The notes: generated from the letters alone by a model not told the origin. Shown: positions 50,023 through 59,185, numbered from the stretch's first letter. The stretch is 64,000 nucleotides of DNA from Streptomyces phaeofaciens (GCF_014648915.1 NZ_BMSA01000033.1:36601-100600); one strand, 5' to 3'. Made by a program: numbers and translations.

Positions 50023-50855
50023 TGGCCGCGGTGGGGAAGACGCACGCCGCCCGCTGGGGTGTCCTGAACGTGGTGGTGGTGCTGTACGCCCTGTTCCCCG
50101 TGTGGTGGATCGCCGCGCTGTCCTTCAAGGACCCCGCCACCCTGACGGACGGCAACTACATCCCCACGGACTGGACCTGGGAGAACTACCGGGGCATCTT
50201 CGAGACCAGCGAGTTCACCCGCGCGCTGATCAACTCGATCGGTATCGCCCTGATCGCCACGGCGATCGCGGTGGCGCTGGGCACCATGGCCGCCTACGCC
50301 GTGGCCAGGCTGCGCTTCCCCGGCAAGCGCGTGCTCATCGGCATGTCACTGCTGATCGCCATGTTCCCCCCGATCTCCCTGGTGTCACCCCTGTTCAACA
50401 TCGAGCGGATCATCGGGATCTTCGACACCTGGATCGGGCTGATCATCCCGTACATGACCTTCTCCCTGCCGCTCGCGATCTACACCCTGTCGGCCTTCTT
50501 CCGGGAGATCCCCTGGGATCTGGAGAAGGCCGCCAAGGTCGACGGGGCGACGCCCGCGCAGGCCTTCCGGATGGTCATCGTGCCGCTGGCCGCGCCGGGT
50601 GTGTTCACCACGGCCATCCTCGTGTTCATCTTCTGCTGGAACGACTTCCTGTTCGCGATCTCGCTGACGTCCACCGAGTCCGCGCGCACCGTGCCGGCCG
50701 CGATCGCGTTCTTCACCGGGAGCTCCCAGTTCCAGCAGCCCACCGGATCGATCGCCGCAGCCGCTGTGGTCATCACCATCCCGATCATCGTTTTCGTCCT
50801 GTTCTTCCAGCGGCGGATCGTCGCCGGACTGACCTCAGGGGCAGTCAAGGGGTGA
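50022..50855 (+). CDS. sugB: ABC sugar importer permease SugB-like
   Basis: About 277 residues, MalG-type permease with six TM helices. The EAA loop is DLEKAAKVDGATPAQAFRMV followed by IVPLAAPGVF. ATG 50022 shares a base with the sugA stop, preceded by GGAGGTGAAGCGC, so the two permeases are made in equal amounts to form the heterodimeric channel. Confidence 0.92.
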   Translation: MAAVGKTHAARWGVLNVVVVLYALFPVWWIAALSFKDPATLTDGNYIPTDWTWENYRGIFETSEFTRALINSIGIALIATAIAVALGTMAAYAVARLRFPGKRVLIGMSLLIAMFPPISLVSPLFNIERIIGIFDTWIGLIIPYMTFSLPLAIYTLSAFFREIPWDLEKAAKVDGATPAQAFRMVIVPLAAPGVFTTAILVFIFCWNDFLFAISLTSTESARTVPAAIAFFTGSSQFQQPTGSIAAAAVVITIPIIVFVLFFQRRIVAGLTSGAVKG

Positions 50856-50945
50856 ACGGGCCGACCGCGGCAGACGGGCCACCGGCCCCGGACACCGACC
50901 GCAGTGCCCGGACCCGGAAGGCATGAAGGCAAGGAGGCACCATCC

Positions 50946-52133
50946 ATGGCCGAGATCATCCTCGAGGGAGTCACCAAGCGTTTTCCCGACGGGGCCCTCG
51001 CCGTGAAGGACGTGGACCTCGAGATCGCGGACGGCGAGTTCGTGATCCTGGTCGGTCCGTCGGGATGCGGCAAGTCCACCACCCTGAACATGATCGCCGG
51101 GCTGGAGGACATCACCGAGGGCACCCTGCGCATCGGGGACCGCGTCGTCAACGACCTGGCTCCCAAGGACCGCGACGTCGCCATGGTGTTCCAGAGCTAC
51201 GCCCTGTACCCGCACATGAGCGTCCGGGAGAACATGGGCTTCCCGCTGCGCCTGGCCAAGGTGGACAAGGACACCATCGACGCGAAGGTGACGGAAGCCG
51301 CCCGGATCCTCGACCTCACCGAGCACCTGGACCGCAAGCCCGCCAACCTCTCGGGCGGTCAGCGCCAGCGGGTGGCCATGGGACGGGCGATCGTCCGCGA
51401 TCCGAAGGCGTTCCTCATGGACGAGCCGCTGTCCAACCTGGACGCCAAACTCCGGGTGCAGATGCGCACGCAGATCTCCCGCCTGCAGCGGCGCCTCGGC
51501 ACGACCACCGTGTACGTCACCCACGACCAGACCGAGGCGATGACGCTCGGCGACCGCGTCGTGGTCATGCGCCAGGGCCTGGTCCAGCAGATCGGCACAC
51601 CCGCCGAACTGTACGACCTGCCGCGCAACATCTTCGTCGCGGGCTTCATCGGCTCCCCGGCCATGAACTTCCTGAACGCCACCCTGGAGGACCGGGCCCT
51701 GCGCTCGCCCCTGGGCGACCTGACCCTCGACGACCGGACGCGGCAGGCGCTGGAACGGCAGAACGCCCCCCGCGAGGTCATCGTCGGGCTACGGCCGGAG
51801 GCCTTCGAGGACGTGGCCCTGTCGCACGAGCGGGATCGGACGGGCCCGGTCTTCACCACCACCGTGGAGGTGCTGGAGTCGCTGGGCTCCGATGTGTACG
51901 TCTACTTCACGGCGGAGGGCGGGCCCGCCACGACCGCCGAACTGGAGGAGCTCGCCAAGGACTCGGGCCTGCGCGACACCGGCGCCGACACCCGTCACAT
52001 CGTGGCCCGCCTGGACGCCGCCACGCGTGCCCGCGAGGGCGAGCCGCTGGAGCTGCGGGTCGACATGGCCAAGGCTCACGTCTTCGACCCGGCAACCGGA
52101 GCGAACCTCACGCATCCGGTGACGGCGGACTGA
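50946..52133 (+). CDS. sugC: ABC sugar importer ATPase SugC-like
   Basis: About 395 residues, MalK/UgpC type. Walker A GPSGCGKSTT, Q-loop VFQSYALYPHM, signature LSGGQRQRVAMGRAIVRD, Walker B KAFLMDEPLSNLDAKLR and H-loop TTVYVTHDQTEAMTLG are intact; a C-terminal regulatory OB-type domain starts at about residue 240. ATG 50946 follows AGGAGG by 8 nt. Having its own ATPase is notable, since many Streptomyces sugar importers share the distant MsiK ATPase instead. The complete four-gene set matches LpqY-SugABC. Confidence 0.93.
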   Translation: MAEIILEGVTKRFPDGALAVKDVDLEIADGEFVILVGPSGCGKSTTLNMIAGLEDITEGTLRIGDRVVNDLAPKDRDVAMVFQSYALYPHMSVRENMGFPLRLAKVDKDTIDAKVTEAARILDLTEHLDRKPANLSGGQRQRVAMGRAIVRDPKAFLMDEPLSNLDAKLRVQMRTQISRLQRRLGTTTVYVTHDQTEAMTLGDRVVVMRQGLVQQIGTPAELYDLPRNIFVAGFIGSPAMNFLNATLEDRALRSPLGDLTLDDRTRQALERQNAPREVIVGLRPEAFEDVALSHERDRTGPVFTTTVEVLESLGSDVYVYFTAEGGPATTAELEELAKDSGLRDTGADTRHIVARLDAATRAREGEPLELRVDMAKAHVFDPATGANLTHPVTAD

Positions 52134-52368
52134 CGACGCGCCGCACAGGGCGCGGGCGACGGAAAGGAGCGGCCGCCGAGAAGCCGAATCGCGGTGAACG
52201 CGCGGCGGGTGCGGGGTAATTCATCGCCTATCCCGGGACCATGGACGATCACTCGTTTCATGGGTAAGGTCATGGACGCGATCCGGGGGCGCTCTTCCGA
52301 TCCGACCGTGCGTCGACGCCCCGCATTTCGCGTGCACAGCCATTCGAGCCAGGGGGAAACGAATCGCT

Positions 52369-53574
52369 ATGTCCACGTCCTTCACCGAGGATCTTTCGGA
52401 GCTCGGCGCGGCCTTTGTCCAGGACCCTTATCCCGTGTACGCGCGACTGCGCGAAAAGGGGCCGGTCCATCATGTGCGGACCGAGGCGTCCGGCGCGTAC
52501 TGGCTGGTCGTCGGCCGTGCGGAGGCCCGGGCCGCGCTGGCGGACCCCCGGCTGAGCAACGACATCCGCCACTCCGCGGCCTGGCAGGACGACGGGGGGA
52601 ACGCCGTCGGCCTCAACATGGTGCAGACGGACCCGCCGCAGCACACCCGGCTGCGCAAACTCGTCGCGCAGGCATTTACTCCGCGCCGTATCGAAGCAAT
52701 GCGGACCGGAATTCAGAAGACCACCGATGAACTGCTCGACGAAATGCTTCCGCTCGGCCGGGTCGACCTCGTCGAGGCTTTCGCGCTTCCCTTGCCTCTG
52801 GCCGTCATCTGTGAACTCCTCGGAGTTCCGGCGGCCGACCGAAAGACCTTCCACCACTGGTATCTCGAAAGCACCGACTTCAGCCGTCCCGAGGCCGCGA
52901 TGGCCGCGGCCCAGGCGATGACCGGCTATCTCGCCGAGCTGATCGAGACGAAACGCGCCACGGCCGGCGACGACCTGCTGAGCGCTCTCGTGCGCACCAT
53001 GGACGACGACGGCGACCAGCTCTCCTCCGAGGAGATGCTCGGCATGGCGTTCCTCCTCCTCGTCGCCGGATACGAGACGGCGGCGAACCTCATCTCCAGC
53101 GGCACCCTCGCCCTGCTGCGCAACCCCGAGCAGCTCGCGGCGCTCCGGGCCGACTGGGGGCTCCTGGAGAACGCGGTCGAGGAGATGCTCCGCTTCGACG
53201 GATCCGTGGAGACCGCCGCCTTCCGGTTCACCAAGGAGCCGGTGGACATCGCCGGCACCCTCATCCCCGCCGGGGAGCCCGTCGCCGTCGTCCTGGCCGC
53301 CGCCTCACGGGACCCCCGGCACTTTCCCGAACCGGACCGGTTCGACATCCGGCGGGACACGCGCGGCCATCTCGCCTTCGGGCACGGGGTGCACCACTGC
53401 CTGGGCGCCCCGCTGGCCCGTATGGAGGCGGCCATCGCCTTCCGTACGCTGCTCGAACGCTGCCCCGACCTGGCGCTCGACACCGAACCGGCCGCACTCA
53501 CCTGGCGCCCCAGCCCCATGCTGCGCGGGGTGCACCACCTGCCGGTGACCTTCACCCCGGTCTCCGGCGGGTAG
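52369..53574 (+). CDS. Cytochrome P450 (bacterial class I, CYP105/107-like)
   Basis: 401 residues. The I-helix acid-alcohol pair is in LLVAGYETAAN, the ExxR motif is in VEEMLRF, and the haem loop is FGHGVHHCLGAPLAR with the Cys thiolate. TDPPQHTRLRKLV is the usual early motif of soluble Streptomyces P450s. Ferredoxin and reductase genes are not nearby. ATG 52369 has GGGGGAAAC upstream. It is separated from sugC by 235 bp and converges on the cot operon. It differs strongly from the two cot P450s, so its substrate could be the Pks13-like lipid, a terpene or the modular PKS product. Confidence 0.92.
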   Translation: MSTSFTEDLSELGAAFVQDPYPVYARLREKGPVHHVRTEASGAYWLVVGRAEARAALADPRLSNDIRHSAAWQDDGGNAVGLNMVQTDPPQHTRLRKLVAQAFTPRRIEAMRTGIQKTTDELLDEMLPLGRVDLVEAFALPLPLAVICELLGVPAADRKTFHHWYLESTDFSRPEAAMAAAQAMTGYLAELIETKRATAGDDLLSALVRTMDDDGDQLSSEEMLGMAFLLLVAGYETAANLISSGTLALLRNPEQLAALRADWGLLENAVEEMLRFDGSVETAAFRFTKEPVDIAGTLIPAGEPVAVVLAAASRDPRHFPEPDRFDIRRDTRGHLAFGHGVHHCLGAPLARMEAAIAFRTLLERCPDLALDTEPAALTWRPSPMLRGVHHLPVTFTPVSGG

Positions 53575-53632
53575 GCGCACGAGACGGGTCCGGCCGGCGG
53601 GCGACCCCACGGCCGGACCCGGTCCGTACCGT

Positions 53633-55000
53633 TCACCGCGCCTGCGGCACCATCGGCAGCGGGCCGGTGCTGAGACTCATGTGCGGCCGCGGGTTCACCC
53701 TCGTGCCCGGCACCGGGCGCAGCCGCCAGCGGGACCCGAGGGACGCCAGCGCCAGCGTCGCCTCCGTCATCCCGAAGACGTCCCCGATGCACTTGCGACT
53801 GCCCGCCCCGAACGGCAGGTAGTGGCCGCGCGCCACGTCCTTCGCCCGCTCCGGGAGCCACCGGTCGGGGTCGAAGGACTCGGGATCCGCGAACAGTTCG
53901 GCGTTGTGGTGCAGGACGTAGGGGCTGATCAGGATGTCGGCGCCGACGGGCAGCCGCCGTCCCGCCAGCTCCGTGGGCTCGGTGGTGGTGCGGGTGTAGA
54001 GCCAGGCGGGCGGATACAGGCGCAGACTCTCGGTGAACACCCGCTGGGTGTGGTCGAGTCGCGGGATGTCGGCGTAGGCGGCGGGGCGGCCGTCCAGCAC
54101 CTCGTCCAGCTCGGCGTGCAGGGCCGCCTCGGCCCGCGGGTTCTCGCCGAGCAGATGGAACGACCAGGCCAGCGCACTGGCCGTGGTCTCGATGCCGGCC
54201 AGCAGCAGGGTCATGACCTGGTCGTGGATCTCCTGGTCGGTCAGCCGCCCGCCGGTCTCGGTGTCCTCGGCGGTGAGCAGCGCCGACAGCAGATCACCGC
54301 GGTCGCCGTCCGCCCCGCGGTAGTCCTCGACGATCCCGTCGATCAGCCGGTGCATCCGGGTCAGCGCCTCGGCGAAGCGGCGGTTCGCCGGCAGGGGGAG
54401 CTTCGCGAACAGCCCCGTGGGATCCATGGCCTGCCGGTACGCGCCCTGCACGATGACCGGCAGACAGTACTGGATCTCGGCGACGGCACGGCCCGCGATC
54501 TCCGTGGAGAACAGCGCGCGCGCCGTGACCCGGGCGGTCAGCGCCTGCATCGCGTTGCTGACGTCGATGACCTCACCGGCCCGCCACGTCCGGGCCTCGG
54601 CCTCGCACTCGTCCCGCATCACCTCGGCGTACGTGGGCAACCGGGCCGGATGGAACGCGGGCTGCACCAGCCGGCGCTGTCTGCGGTGATCCGACCAGTC
54701 GGACGTGATCAGCCCGTTGCCCAGGATCGGCCGCGCCTTCTCCTTCACCGGCCCGCCCGTGTCGTACACCCGCGCGTTGAGCAGCACCTCCTGGACCAGG
54801 TCCGGATGGCAGGGCAGATAGGCGCGGTTCGGCCCCAGCCGCAGTTCCACCAGATCGCCGTGGGCCGGCAGCGAGGCCAGGAACTCCAGCGGCCGGCGCC
54901 CCATCAGCAGGGCGTGCCCGATCAGCGGCAGGCCGCCCGGCGCCGTGGCGAACCGCCAGTCGTGGGTGGCGGCCCGCTGGTGCGGGGTCCTCGTACTCAT
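53633..55000 (-). CDS. cotB4: Cyclooctatin cluster cytochrome P450, CotB4-like
   Basis: About 455 residues. I-helix LLLAGIETTASALAW, ExxR in FTESLRLYPPAW, and haem loop FGAGSRKCIGD identify a P450 similar to terpene oxygenases such as pentalenene oxygenase. It is the last gene of cotB1-B2-B3-B4, and in the described cyclooctatin pathway CotB4 hydroxylates C-18 to finish cyclooctatin. It is a paralogue of the preceding gene (PLEFLASLPAHGD shared near the N-terminus). The start at 55000 (ATG, after GAGGGGATGGA) is preferred to a longer frame beginning at 55054. The CotB3/CotB4 split is by gene order only. Confidence 0.85.
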   Translation of the reverse strand: MSTRTPHQRAATHDWRFATAPGGLPLIGHALLMGRRPLEFLASLPAHGDLVELRLGPNRAYLPCHPDLVQEVLLNARVYDTGGPVKEKARPILGNGLITSDWSDHRRQRRLVQPAFHPARLPTYAEVMRDECEAEARTWRAGEVIDVSNAMQALTARVTARALFSTEIAGRAVAEIQYCLPVIVQGAYRQAMDPTGLFAKLPLPANRRFAEALTRMHRLIDGIVEDYRGADGDRGDLLSALLTAEDTETGGRLTDQEIHDQVMTLLLAGIETTASALAWSFHLLGENPRAEAALHAELDEVLDGRPAAYADIPRLDHTQRVFTESLRLYPPAWLYTRTTTEPTELAGRRLPVGADILISPYVLHHNAELFADPESFDPDRWLPERAKDVARGHYLPFGAGSRKCIGDVFGMTEATLALASLGSRWRLRPVPGTRVNPRPHMSLSTGPLPMVPQAR

Positions 55001-55070
55001 GTGTCGTCCATCCCCTCGCGAGCGTGTGTTCCGGGCGGCCGGGCCGCCGCGCACCCCATGTCCCGCGCCC

Positions 55071-56432
55071 TCAGCGCGGTTCGCAGATCATCGGCAGCGG
55101 GCCGGCCTCCAGGGTCGCCTTCGGCTCCGGCCGCAGCACGCTGCCGGGGACCGGACGCAGCCGCCAGCGGCTCGCGATCGTGGCCACGATCAGCGCGGTC
55201 TCGGTGAGCGCCAGGACGTCCCCGATGCACTTGTGGCTGCCCGCGCCGAACGGCAGCAGCGCCCCGCGCGGCACCTCCTTGGCCCGCTCGCCCAGCCAGC
55301 GCTCCGGGACGAACTCCTCGGGATCGGGGAAGAGTTCGGGGTTGTGGTGCAGCGCGTGGGCGCTGTAGACGACCATCGTGCCCGCCGGGACGGGGTGCCC
55401 GCCCAGCTCGGTGTCGACCGCCGCCACCCGCATCGACATCCAGGACGGCGGGTACAGCCGCAGCGCCTCGGTGATCACGGCACGGGTGAACTCCAGCCGC
55501 GGCAGGTCGTCGAAGACCGGCGAACGGTCGCCGACGGCGGCGTCGATCTCGGCGTGCACCCGCCGCTCCGCCTCCGGGTGCGCGCCGAGCAGATGGAAGA
55601 CGAAGGCGAGGGTCGACGCGGTGGTCTCGCTGCCCGCCACCAGGAAGGTGACGACCTGGTCGAGGACCTCCTCGTCGGTCAGCCGCTGCCCGGTCTCGGG
55701 ATGCTCGGCCCGCAGCAGGGTGGAGAGCAGGTCGCCGTGGTCCTCCTCGGACCGGCGGCGCTCGTCGATCATCGTGTCGACGATCTCGCGCAGCCGGGCG
55801 TTCGCGTGGTCGTAGCGCCGGTTGCCCGGGGTGGGGAGCTTCTCCATGATGCCCAGCGGCGCGACCGTGCGCCGGTAGATGCCCTGCGAGACGGTCCGCA
55901 GACACTGCCGGGCCTCCTCGACGGTCTCCTCGTCGGCGCTGGTGGAGAACAGGGTCCGGGCCGCGACCTGCATGAGGAGGGCGTGCATCGCCTCGCCGAT
56001 GTCCTGGGTCCGTCCCGCCCGCCAGGAGCGGATCGCCCTGCGGGTGTCGTCGCCGACGCCCGCCGTGTAGGCGGCGATCCGGGTGGAGTGGAACGCCGGC
56101 TGGATCAGCCGTCGCTGGAACCGGTGGTCGTCGCCGCGCGACACCGACAGGCTGTTCCCCAGCAGCTGCCGGGCCTTGTCGAAGACACCCCCCTTGTCGA
56201 AGACCCGGGGATTGACCAGGACATGGTGGACCAGCTCCGGGTGGCAGGCGAGATAGGCCCGGCTGGGGCCGAGCCGGAACTCCACCACGTCCCCGTGGGC
56301 GGGCAGGGAGGCCAGGAACTCCAGCGGGCGGCGCCAGAGCGCGAGCGCGTGCCCCAGGAGGGGGACCGCTCCCGGGGCGGAGCCCAGCGACCAGGAACGG
56401 GCCGGTGTGTCGGATACCTTCGCCGGATTCAC
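55071..56432 (-). CDS. cotB3: Cyclooctatin cluster cytochrome P450, CotB3-like
   Basis: 453 residues. I-helix FLVAGSETTASTLAF, ExxR ITEALRLYPPSW and haem loop FGAGSHKCIGD. In cyclooctatin biosynthesis CotB3 hydroxylates cyclooctat-9-en-7-ol at C-5. GTG 56432 follows AAGGAAGCGGG and lies 12 bp after the cotB2 stop, so they are co-transcribed. It is a tandem paralogue of the next P450; conserved blocks PLEFLASLPAHGDVVEFRLG and the closing GPLPM are shared. A redox partner must come from elsewhere in the genome. Confidence 0.87.
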   Translation of the reverse strand: MNPAKVSDTPARSWSLGSAPGAVPLLGHALALWRRPLEFLASLPAHGDVVEFRLGPSRAYLACHPELVHHVLVNPRVFDKGGVFDKARQLLGNSLSVSRGDDHRFQRRLIQPAFHSTRIAAYTAGVGDDTRRAIRSWRAGRTQDIGEAMHALLMQVAARTLFSTSADEETVEEARQCLRTVSQGIYRRTVAPLGIMEKLPTPGNRRYDHANARLREIVDTMIDERRRSEEDHGDLLSTLLRAEHPETGQRLTDEEVLDQVVTFLVAGSETTASTLAFVFHLLGAHPEAERRVHAEIDAAVGDRSPVFDDLPRLEFTRAVITEALRLYPPSWMSMRVAAVDTELGGHPVPAGTMVVYSAHALHHNPELFPDPEEFVPERWLGERAKEVPRGALLPFGAGSHKCIGDVLALTETALIVATIASRWRLRPVPGSVLRPEPKATLEAGPLPMICEPR

Positions 56433-56444
56433 GGTCCCGCTTCC

Positions 56445-57380
56445 TTACTGAATACGCGAGTTGACGTCGTTCACGGCCGCCCGGTACCGCTTGTTGCTGG
56501 TGGTCCAGACGAAGTTGCCGTAGATCAGGTCCATCAGGACGTCCCGGGTGACGGCGTCGAAGGACTTCACGCACTCCACGTCCTCGACGATGTCGTCCAG
56601 CCGCCGCTGGAAGAACTCCTCGAAGGCGGCCTGGTCCGACACGTCGCACAGCCGGAAGCAGTTGGTGATCTGCCCCAGCGACACCTCACGGTCGTAGGAG
56701 TAGAAGTCGTTGACGATGGCCAGGCCACGGGTGGTCATCCGGGCGGCCAGGCCCGACTTGGCGTGCTCCGTGAACTGGGCGTTCCGGTAGATCGGGTAGG
56801 ACATCTTCATCCAGAAGTCCACGCCCACGTCGGTGACCCGGAACCGGAAGTACTGCTCCGGGGAGGTGGTGCAGAGCACCTCCTTGATGGGGGAGTCACG
56901 GAACATGTGGTCGCTGGTGACGAACGCGCGGGCGCCCTCGTAGGCGAACCAGGCGTCCTCCTCGCTGTAGTACTTCGCGCAGATCGCGCGGAGTTCGGGC
57001 AGGAAGACGTCGAAGTCGTGGAGCGCCGGATCCATGTCGTCCCACACGAAGGTGACGCAGTTCAGGATGCAGACGGCCTTGAAGGCCTCCATGTCCTGGA
57101 TGTGGCGGGCGCTCTGCGACCACCGGACGACGTCCATGTAGGAGATCCAGCGTTCGTCGGAGACCGACTTCCCGAAGGGCGCCACCGCCGTGTTGCAGGC
57201 GTCGATGACCTCCCGCAGTTCGGCGTCCGTCATCGGGACCATCCGCGGGGCGTCCACGATGTGCCGCTCGAACACCTCGGCGAACCGGGCGGTGGCCGCC
57301 TTCCAGTGACGCATCATGCCGGGCAGCGCGGCGGCGCCGGGCAGCGTGGTGGTGCCGGGCGTGGAGATGTCCGTGGTCAT
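56445..57380 (-). CDS. cotB2: Cyclooctat-9-en-7-ol synthase CotB2 (diterpene cyclase)
   Basis: 311 residues, class I terpene synthase. The aspartate-rich motif is DDMD (114-117, in FVWDDMDPALHDFD). The NSE triad is in IVNDFYSYDRE (Asn224, Ser228, Glu232). The sequence agrees over long blocks with the CotB2 of Streptomyces melanosporofaciens as I remember it (SVSDERWISY, RFRVTDVGVDFWMKMSYPIY, SLGQITNCFRLCDVSD, YGNFVWTTSNKRY), with an offset of +4. Active-site residues known in CotB2 are kept: Asn107, Phe111, Phe153, Trp190, Trp292. It cyclises GGPP to the 5-8-5 fused alcohol. Its ATG overlaps the cotB1 stop. Confidence 0.95.
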   Translation of the reverse strand: MTTDISTPGTTTLPGAAALPGMMRHWKAATARFAEVFERHIVDAPRMVPMTDAELREVIDACNTAVAPFGKSVSDERWISYMDVVRWSQSARHIQDMEAFKAVCILNCVTFVWDDMDPALHDFDVFLPELRAICAKYYSEEDAWFAYEGARAFVTSDHMFRDSPIKEVLCTTSPEQYFRFRVTDVGVDFWMKMSYPIYRNAQFTEHAKSGLAARMTTRGLAIVNDFYSYDREVSLGQITNCFRLCDVSDQAAFEEFFQRRLDDIVEDVECVKSFDAVTRDVLMDLIYGNFVWTTSNKRYRAAVNDVNSRIQ

Positions 57381-58459
57381 GAGTTCCTCGCAGTGGCCAT
57401 ACGGGCGATTCGCTTCAGGGCGCCGACGGCGTCCGCGCCGAACGGTGCGTGGTCGAGCGCGTGCAGGGCCTGCCGCTGCCGGTCGTCGATCATCCGCTCG
57501 ACGGTCTCCCGGGCACCGGTGGTCTCGAACAGCCCGCGGACGACGGCCGCGCCCTCCTCGTCGAGCAGCGGATCACCGAGCAGCCGGCGCAGCAGTGCCG
57601 TCTGGCCGGCGTCGGCCCCGCGCAGCGCGAGCGCGGTGAGCGTGGTGTTCTTCCCGGCCCGCAGGTCGTCGAGCCGGGACTTGCCGGTCACCGCCGGATC
57701 GCCGTACACCCCGAGCAGATCGTCACGGAGCTGGAAGGCCTCGCCGAGCGGCAGCGCGTACGCCGTGCAGGCCGCCATGGCCTCGGGGCCGGCGCCCGCG
57801 ACGGCCGCGCCGACGTGCAGCGGGCGCTCGATGGTGTACTTCGCCGTCTTGTACCGGTAGACGTTCAGCGTGGCGTCGACGTCGTCGGTCAGACCGCCGG
57901 TGGCGTGCAGGTCCAGGTACTGGCCCAGCATCAGCTCGGTGCGCATCTGCGAGACGAGTGGCAGGACGGTGTCGCGCTGGACCGGCGCGAGCCCGGCGGA
58001 GTGCAGGAGTTCGTCGGACCAGGTGAGCGCGAGGTCACCGAGCAGGACCGCCGCGCTCATCCCGAACCACTCGACCTCGTCCGGTCCCCGGCAGGCGGCG
58101 TGGTGCGCGGCCAGTGTGCGGTGCAGGGTGGGGCGGCCGCGGCGGGTGTCGCTGAGATCCATGACGTCGTCGTGGATCAGCGCGAAGGCGTGGAACATCT
58201 CCAGACAGGCGGCGATACGGAACACCGACCCGGCGTCGTCGCCGCTGCCGCCGGCGGCCCGCCAGCCGGTCACGCAGAGCAGCGGGCGGATGCGTTTGCC
58301 GCCCGACAGGAAGTCGCGGACCAGCCCGGAGAGATACGGGAGCTGCGGCGCGGCCGCGGCCTCCTCCTTCTCCGTGAGAAAGTCGTCGAGTGCCGCGTCC
58401 ACCGACCGGCGAATCGCCTCCGGTTCCAGGACGTCCAGACTGGCTAAGGGCGTGGACAT
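57377..58459 (-). CDS. cotB1: Geranylgeranyl diphosphate synthase CotB1
   Basis: About 360 residues. The first Asp-rich motif is HDDVMDLSDTRRGRPT and the second is LRDDLLGVYGD, typical of (all-E) GGPP synthases. It supplies the C20 substrate for the overlapping cotB2. ATG 58459 follows GAAGGGGAATTCAG; longer frames to 58555 lack support. Codon 5 is TTA (complement of 58445-58447), so translation of the first gene of the operon should need the bldA tRNA. The gene opens the minus-strand cot operon and is divergent from the modular PKS. Confidence 0.93.
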   Translation of the reverse strand: MSTPLASLDVLEPEAIRRSVDAALDDFLTEKEEAAAAPQLPYLSGLVRDFLSGGKRIRPLLCVTGWRAAGGSGDDAGSVFRIAACLEMFHAFALIHDDVMDLSDTRRGRPTLHRTLAAHHAACRGPDEVEWFGMSAAVLLGDLALTWSDELLHSAGLAPVQRDTVLPLVSQMRTELMLGQYLDLHATGGLTDDVDATLNVYRYKTAKYTIERPLHVGAAVAGAGPEAMAACTAYALPLGEAFQLRDDLLGVYGDPAVTGKSRLDDLRAGKNTTLTALALRGADAGQTALLRRLLGDPLLDEEGAAVVRGLFETTGARETVERMIDDRQRQALHALDHAPFGADAVGALKRIARMATARNS

Positions 58460-59185
58460 AGGACTGAATTCCCCTTCTTCGGCATGATGTCGCTTTTCGG
58501 GAAGGGCCTTCTCAGGAATTTCCGCAGAATCGCGGAGGACGCTTCCGGTATCCACCGGGAGCTAAGAATGGGCATGACCGTGCACGGCTCGGCGCGGTGT
58601 CGCCAAGACCGGCTCAATATTGTGAAATGGGACGGGCGGGGCATCTCGGGAGAAGAGTTCCTGGGAACTCTCTGCCGGAGGGCGCGCTAAAGGCGCCGGC
58701 CGCCGACTATCGTCAGGTCATACCTCTTCGCAGCACAACGCGGTAAGCGCAGTTGTGTGCCCGCAAGAGTCTTCCAGCTGCCACTCGACTTTCCCCCGTC
58801 CGAGTCCGGCCAATCCTCTGTGGTGCGGCGCCAGTCTAGGCACATGATCCAGAGAATCGGAAGAGATCCCTCGACCGGCGGGCGTCCGACAGCGGTCCCG
58901 CACCCCGTCTCTTACCGGCCGCTTACCGGCGGGCGGGGTGCCATAAACATGGTTGCACCCCGCTGCCCGCTGAGGTACGTTCGGCTGAGTTGATCAACTT
59001 TTCCGGGCTGCGGCCATCCGTCCGGAACAGGTGGAGATCAGGTTATGCGCACACCATTCGGACCTTTGTGTGCGCTTATCGAGTCGGCGCTGAGTGCGGC
59101 CGACTTTCTGCTCGTGCGACTCCGGTTCTCTGCGCGGTGAGAGTCGGAGGGAGTGAGTTCAAGGCGTCGGGGGAAGGTGCCTCAA
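58460..59185. other. Divergent control region between cotB1 and the modular PKS
   Basis: 726 bp with no gene I can support; short open frames exist but lack domains or ribosome sites. It contains a hairpin (GCGGGGTGC, 58933-58941, with 58955-58963) and a 12-bp perfect palindrome AGTTGATCAACT (58988-58999), which lies 187 bp before the proposed PKS start and could be an operator. Both divergent promoters should be here. Confidence 0.6.
58988..58999. promoter_or_regulatory. 12-bp palindrome AGTTGATCAACT in the cot/PKS control region
   Basis: A perfect 12-bp inverted repeat in a stretch more AT-rich than its surroundings. It is a candidate dimer-binding operator for the PKS promoter or a shared regulator. 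Family of the binding protein is not evident. Confidence 0.4.

Noticed and set aside
54945..57860. Very long (971-residue) forward ORF opposite the cot P450, cyclase and GGPP synthase genes
   Set aside because: Shadow frame of high-GC genes; the minus-strand genes have intact motifs throughout, and the forward translation shows no domain.
58484..58690. 68-residue ORF upstream of cotB1
   Set aside because: No recognisable domain, no clear ribosome site, and it lies in the expected cot promoter region.
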